Positions 62,141-64,000 of a stretch of DNA of 64,000 bases are shown piece after piece. The stretch is from Agaricicola taiwanensis (GTDB lineage Bacteria; Pseudomonadota; Alphaproteobacteria; Rhizobiales; Methylopilaceae), in NCBI RefSeq assembly GCF_014635245.1, contig NZ_BMCP01000001.1, positions 248,001 to 312,000 of the forward strand. Reading direction: 5' to 3'. Each line of letters starts with the position of its first letter. Position 1 is the first letter of the stretch. The position numbers and the translations under genes were made by a program. The notes beneath the pieces are model-generated. The model did no database searches. It was not told where the DNA came from and worked only from the letters and a program-made list of their open reading frames with translations.

Positions 62141-64000
62141 TCAGCTTCCGTTGGTCGGGCCGTCGTCCTCATCCCACCAGGAATCATAGCCGCCATCGAT
62201 CCCGTATTCCGCCAGCGTCGGCGTGAAGCTCGCGAAGTAGTCCTCGGTCTCCATGTCTTCCTTGATGCCCAGCCAGGCCGTGACAGCAAACAAGGCGAAG
62301 AAGGCCGCGACATTGAGGGTCATCATCAATCCTCCGCCGATGACGCCGATGCGGCCGATGATCCTGCCGACCTTTGCCTTGTCCCAGCCAAGGCGGGGAA
62401 TACCACCGCTGGCATCTGTGAACATGGGTACCATGGATTGCAGATAGGAGGGGATCAATGTGGACGCATTCGCGGCGCCTGCGGCGAATGTCACGGCGGC
62501 GAGTTCCTCCTCGCCTTCGTTCAGCAGCTGCATTCCCAGGTAAATGGATGCGCCCAGGATCAATCCACCACCCGTGGCGCCAACGAAACGCGCGAAATGC
62601 TTGAAGTTTTCTACTCTCCTTTTGACCAGGTCTTCTGTCCAGGGTCGCTTGGAATAGTCTGGTTGCCCAGCTTTCGGATGATCGTCAGGATAAACCGCGT
62701 TGGGATCGAGAGGATAATTTCCGCGATGGTAGCGCCAATTCTCACGTGTTTTGTTCCATTTGTCAGTGAGCTTCGCATTTCCTTCTTCACCGCGGACGCT
62801 CCACGTCCAGGCCTCTCCTGACAGGCCGATGGTCTGAAGGCCGCTGCCGAGCGCCGACACGATGTCCGCAGGTTCGATATCACCGGCCGCACCCTTGGCG
62901 ATCATGGCGCTTGCCGCGAGAACACCGCTGAACAGATGCATCGCGCCGGCTGCGAAGGTTTTGTGCAGACTGGCGTCATCGCTCAGCGGCCGCCACTTGG
63001 CGTATTTCAAGAATTCTTTTCTTCTATCCGCATACTTTGGATCATTCGCCCACTCCTCAAATTTCTTAAGCGAGAAGTCCAGCTTGCCGGTTCCTCGGAA
63101 CGTATCCCAAACGTTGCGAAGGCCGGTGATGATCTGAGCCGTCGATAGTCCTGCGTTATCACCGTTGATCAGGGGGCTGTCGGGATCTTCCTGCCGGATC
63201 TTGTCGATAACCTCGGTGAGCCGCTCCTCATCAAGGCTTCCGTCCTCTTTCAGGATGATGCCGACCAGTTCGTCGGCGTTCGTATTCTGGAAAGTGTAGC
63301 TCTGGATGTTGGCGTTGATATGCTCGCTCATCTCCCTCGGATCCGAGCCGTAGCTTGCGAAGATCGAGGCGCGGCCATTCAGCTGGAAGATGGCCTCTTC
63401 TTGCGTCAGCCCGCTTTCAACCAGCTTGGTCAGCGCATGTGGGTCTGCGACAAGAGCGTCGTAGGATGCAGTGATGAGATCGAAATACTTGCTGTCGGCG
63501 GGATCTATGGCCAGCATGTCGTCATATAGATTTTTGTTCTCGCCCGCTCCTACATTGGCGGTGATTGCCAAATCCATATAAGCGCCCAATGCGCCCATGA
63601 GCGGCCCTTCCATCTCAAGGAGTACCGCCTTCAGCTCGCCTTCGAGCCGCTCGCGTTCTTCTGTGTCGGAGTCGTCGAGCTCCTCGAGTTTCTTGGACAG
63701 ATCACGGAAACGATCGATCTTGTCTCCGATGTCGGCCTTTTCGATCATCTTGTCGAGGCCCCAGGCATCGTCGCGCATCGCATCAACCTTGTCGCCCAGG
63801 AATTCCTTCAACTTCGAGCTTTTGCCCGTGATTTCCTGAAGTTCCTCCATTTCACGTTCGGAAATGAAGGCCGATACATCGTCGTTTATCAGCTTGCCGA
63901 TGACCTTATCGATCTCAGCCATGACCTTCTGCGGATCGGTATGAAGTGTGATCTTGCCGCGTCCATAGTGGTTGGTGCCGTGGACAACGCCATATTCGGA
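62141..64000 (-). CDS. Large protein of unknown function, probably 5' truncated by window edge
   Basis: The frame is open from the right edge; the first in-window ATG is at 63922 (593 residues from there), but the 26 codons before it have no stop and no start and look coding (HGTNHYGRGKITLH), so the true start probably lies outside. Counting from that ATG: residues 24-104 are highly charged with heptad-like spacing (probable coiled coil), 322-347, 444-467, 473-500 and 519-552 are hydrophobic with GGG motifs, and the tail is acidic (DSWWDEDDGPT). No signal peptide or known catalytic motif is visible. The mix recalls translocated or pore-forming effector-type proteins, but no family is recognised. 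Confidence 0.75.
   Translation of the reverse strand, partial: SEYGVVHGTNHYGRGKITLHTDPQKVMAEIDKVIGKLINDDVSAFISEREMEELQEITGKSSKLKEFLGDKVDAMRDDAWGLDKMIEKADIGDKIDRFRDLSKKLEELDDSDTEERERLEGELKAVLLEMEGPLMGALGAYMDLAITANVGAGENKNLYDDMLAIDPADSKYFDLITASYDALVADPHALTKLVESGLTQEEAIFQLNGRASIFASYGSDPREMSEHINANIQSYTFQNTNADELVGIILKEDGSLDEERLTEVIDKIRQEDPDSPLINGDNAGLSTAQIITGLRNVWDTFRGTGKLDFSLKKFEEWANDPKYADRRKEFLKYAKWRPLSDDASLHKTFAAGAMHLFSGVLAASAMIAKGAAGDIEPADIVSALGSGLQTIGLSGEAWTWSVRGEEGNAKLTDKWNKTRENWRYHRGNYPLDPNAVYPDDHPKAGQPDYSKRPWTEDLVKRRVENFKHFARFVGATGGGLILGASIYLGMQLLNEGEEELAAVTFAAGAANASTLIPSYLQSMVPMFTDASGGIPRLGWDKAKVGRIIGRIGVIGGGLMMTLNVAAFFALFAVTAWLGIKEDMETEDYFASFTPTLAEYGIDGGYDSWWDEDDGPTNGS

Noticed and set aside
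62740..62755. TCACGTG core as another parS site
   Set aside because: The flanks (TTC on one side, TTTT on the other) do not continue the palindrome; too few consensus matches.
1..64000. CRISPR arrays, tRNA or rRNA genes, insertion sequences, prophage
   Set aside because: No regularly spaced repeats, cloverleaf-type sequences, transposase or phage proteins were recognised by reading the sequence; a tRNAscan or Infernal run would be needed to exclude small RNAs fully.
62141..64000. Type III translocon (NolX/HrpF) identity for the large unknown protein
   Set aside because: Size and C-terminal hydrophobic segments are similar, but I could not match any specific motif; left as unknown.

Overview
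The window is high-GC DNA from an alphaproteobacterium, most likely a Hyphomicrobiales (Rhizobiales-type) species. The evidence is gene order and protein type: hemE-hemJ-rho-mnmE-mnmG-rsmG-parA-parB facing holA-lptE-leuS, then ppsR-maf-aroE-coaE-dnaQ facing secB, then Tim44/mltA/smr/hslU/hslV and a hisB-DUF2628-hisH-hisA-hisF-hisE-coaA run. No tRNA, rRNA, CRISPR array, insertion sequence or phage gene was seen. Genus and species cannot be read from the sequence.

Region 1 (1-38.6 kb) is core chromosome around a probable replication origin. The only gene-free stretch above 300 bases (16024-16379) lies between divergent hemE and ppsR, the position of the Caulobacter and Rickettsia origins. It carries a perfect CtrA-type motif (TTAA-N7-TTAA), four weak DnaA-box candidates and an AT-rich patch. 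Three parS-like palindromes lie within about 17 kb of it (9817 inside rsmG, 11765 between mnmG and mnmE, 32535 downstream of a TraB/GumN gene), together with parA and parB. Near the origin the genes mostly point away from it: hemE to parB run leftwards, ppsR to dnaQ rightwards. The rest is housekeeping: tRNA modification and charging, heme, LPS assembly, histidine and CoA synthesis, proteolysis (HslUV), cofactor assembly, tsaB/rimI, a Fur-family regulator and plsC.

Region 2 (38.6-51.3 kb) is catabolic. An Lrp-type regulator is divergent from a bifunctional PutA. Then, on the plus strand, come an FAD-dependent 2-hydroxyacid-type dehydrogenase, a polyamine-type ABC importer (Tat-exported binding protein, ATPase, two permeases fused into one protein), a DapA-family aldolase, an IclR regulator and ProC. 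The set looks like uptake and oxidation of a small amino or imino compound; the substrate is unknown.

Region 3 (51.4-62 kb) is a second catabolic island on the minus strand: TRAP binding protein, MmgE/PrpD-family enzyme, TRAP small and large membrane subunits, an enoyl-CoA-hydratase-fold protein with an altered active-site position and an acyl-CoA ligase. A LysR regulator is divergent from the TRAP genes. Beyond it, also on the minus strand, lie an M19 dipeptidase and an argininosuccinate-lyase-like enzyme with a clear N-terminal signal peptide. A lyase of this superfamily plus an MmgE/PrpD protein plus a dicarboxylate-type TRAP system recalls known iminodisuccinate/EDDS degradation, but with the C-N lyase apparently exported. 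This is the best candidate here for an undescribed system.

Region 4 (62.1-64 kb) is one large protein of unknown function running off the right edge, with a charged, probably coiled-coil N-terminal part and several hydrophobic segments near its C-terminus.
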